Source: Intestinibacillus sp964580155 (GTDB lineage: Bacteria > Bacillota > Clostridia > Oscillospirales > Butyricicoccaceae). From it: a stretch of DNA of 60,076 bases. Made by a program: the position numbers and the translations under genes. This document shows positions 59,561-60,076 of this stretch, in pieces. Below the pieces are notes generated by a model. It ran no database searches. It saw nothing but the letters and a program-made list of their open reading frames with translations, and was not told the origin of the DNA. How positions within the stretch are numbered: the stretch's first letter is position 1; each line of letters begins with the position of its first letter. The stretch lies in contig CAZOJP010000006.1 in the NCBI GenBank assembly GCA_964580155.1, positions 1 through 60,076 on the forward strand. Direction: 5' to 3'.

Positions 59561-60076
59561 ATGGCAGTATTTACAGCAGAACAACTGCAGACCTTTCGCA
59601 TTCAGAACTGGTATGACCTGAGCGGACAGACCGCCCTTGTCACCGGCGGCGCCAGCGGTCTGGGCCTTGCCATCACGCGCTGTCTCATCAGCGCAGGTGC
59701 CAAGGTGGTGGTGTTCGGCTCGCGCCCGACAGATCAGGCCGCGCCGGCTCTGGCGGAGTTTGGCGATCGTGCCGTTTATTATCAGTTCGATATCACCAAC
59801 ACAGACCGCACACAGCAGATGGTGGATCAGGTGAACGCCGAGCAGGGGACGATCAGCATTCTGATTAATAACGCGGGCAATCACTGCAAGAAGTTCATCT
59901 GGGATATGACCGTCGAGGACTATAAGAGTGTGCTGGATGTTCATCTGGTGGGCGCGTTTGCACTGACCAAGGCCGTCGTGCCGCAGATGAAGGAACAGGG
60001 TCACGGCCGTATTCTGTTCGAAGCCAGCATGACCAGCTACATCGGCCAGCCCCAGGTGGCAGGCTACTCCACCGCA
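59561..60076 (+). CDS. Short-chain dehydrogenase, 3' end outside window
   Basis: The frame from ATG 59561 stays open for 172 codons to the window edge. It has the nucleotide loop TGGASGLG near residue 29, NNAGNH near 104, a catalytic serine region EASMTSYIG near 155 and the start of the Tyr motif (GYSTA) at the very end. It follows GAGGAGAAAC. It resembles sugar-acid 5-dehydrogenases and probably oxidises the imported sugar acid; a second SDR lies at 49.9-50.7 kb. The C-terminal third is missing. Confidence 0.88.
   Translation, partial: MAVFTAEQLQTFRIQNWYDLSGQTALVTGGASGLGLAITRCLISAGAKVVVFGSRPTDQAAPALAEFGDRAVYYQFDITNTDRTQQMVDQVNAEQGTISILINNAGNHCKKFIWDMTVEDYKSVLDVHLVGAFALTKAVVPQMKEQGHGRILFEASMTSYIGQPQVAGYSTA

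Overview
The window reads as about 60 kb of a GC-rich, anaerobic, low-salt Clostridia-type chromosome, probably a gut Oscillospirales-like Firmicute. This placement is an inference from three things: the Firmicute-type ethanolamine genes (EutVW instead of EutR, PduL instead of EutD), the oxygen-independent cobalamin route, and the strong purine-rich ribosome binding sites. Genes are packed on the + strand; only two genes (about 49.9-50.7 kb and 52.0-53.1 kb) lie on the minus strand. No tRNA, rRNA, CRISPR array, insertion sequence or phage gene was recognised.

Layout. (1) 1-1.6 kb: the end of a phosphofructokinase gene and a DUF2284-type cysteine-rich protein. (2) 1.8-20.6 kb: a complete ethanolamine utilization (eut) locus: eutG, eutS, eutP, eutV, eutW, eutA, eutB, eutC, eutL, an EutK-like shell protein, eutE, two nearly identical eutM copies, eutT, pduL, eutJ, a conserved eut protein of unknown role, eutN, a PduS-like flavo/Fe-S protein, a PduT-like shell protein, eutH and eutQ. 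Three leaders look regulatory. Two (before eutG and eutA) are terminator attenuators with loops fitting the EutV (ANTAR) target. The third (before eutS) is a structured leader with a recurring GRWSCA hexaloop that I do not recognise. (3) 20.9-47.1 kb: a cobalamin riboswitch followed by one tightly overlapping cobalt-uptake and cobalamin operon (cbiMNQO to cbiK). It carries its own tetrapyrrole precursor genes (hemA, hemC, hemD fused to cobA, hemB, hemL), so one transcript runs from glutamyl-tRNA to adenosylcobalamin. The fusions and odd members are CobK-SirC, CbiE-CbiT, CobA-HemD, a 110-residue CobU-like protein, and an ApgM-like phosphatase that could supply the missing alpha-ribazole phosphatase. 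(4) 47.2-49.8 kb: a BlaI-type repressor and M56 peptidase sensor pair with its own operator. (5) 49.9 kb to the end: a sugar-acid catabolic island with a LacI-type regulator, two short-chain dehydrogenases, an enolase-superfamily dehydratase, a TRAP transporter, an alpha/beta hydrolase, an RraA-type aldolase and a split altronate-dehydratase-type enzyme. Two near-identical palindromes lie just downstream of two divergent promoters and look like the LacI operators.

How the parts fit. Ethanolamine ammonia-lyase (EutBC) needs adenosylcobalamin, and the neighbouring operon makes it; EutT and CobO both adenosylate the corrinoid, and EutA reactivates the enzyme. Acetaldehyde from EutBC is handled inside the shell by EutE, EutG and PduL, and PduS/PduT probably move electrons through the shell. 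In the sugar-acid island both TRAP membrane subunits (dctQ and dctM) carry a frameshift, so the transporter is either decaying or the sequence has two indel errors.
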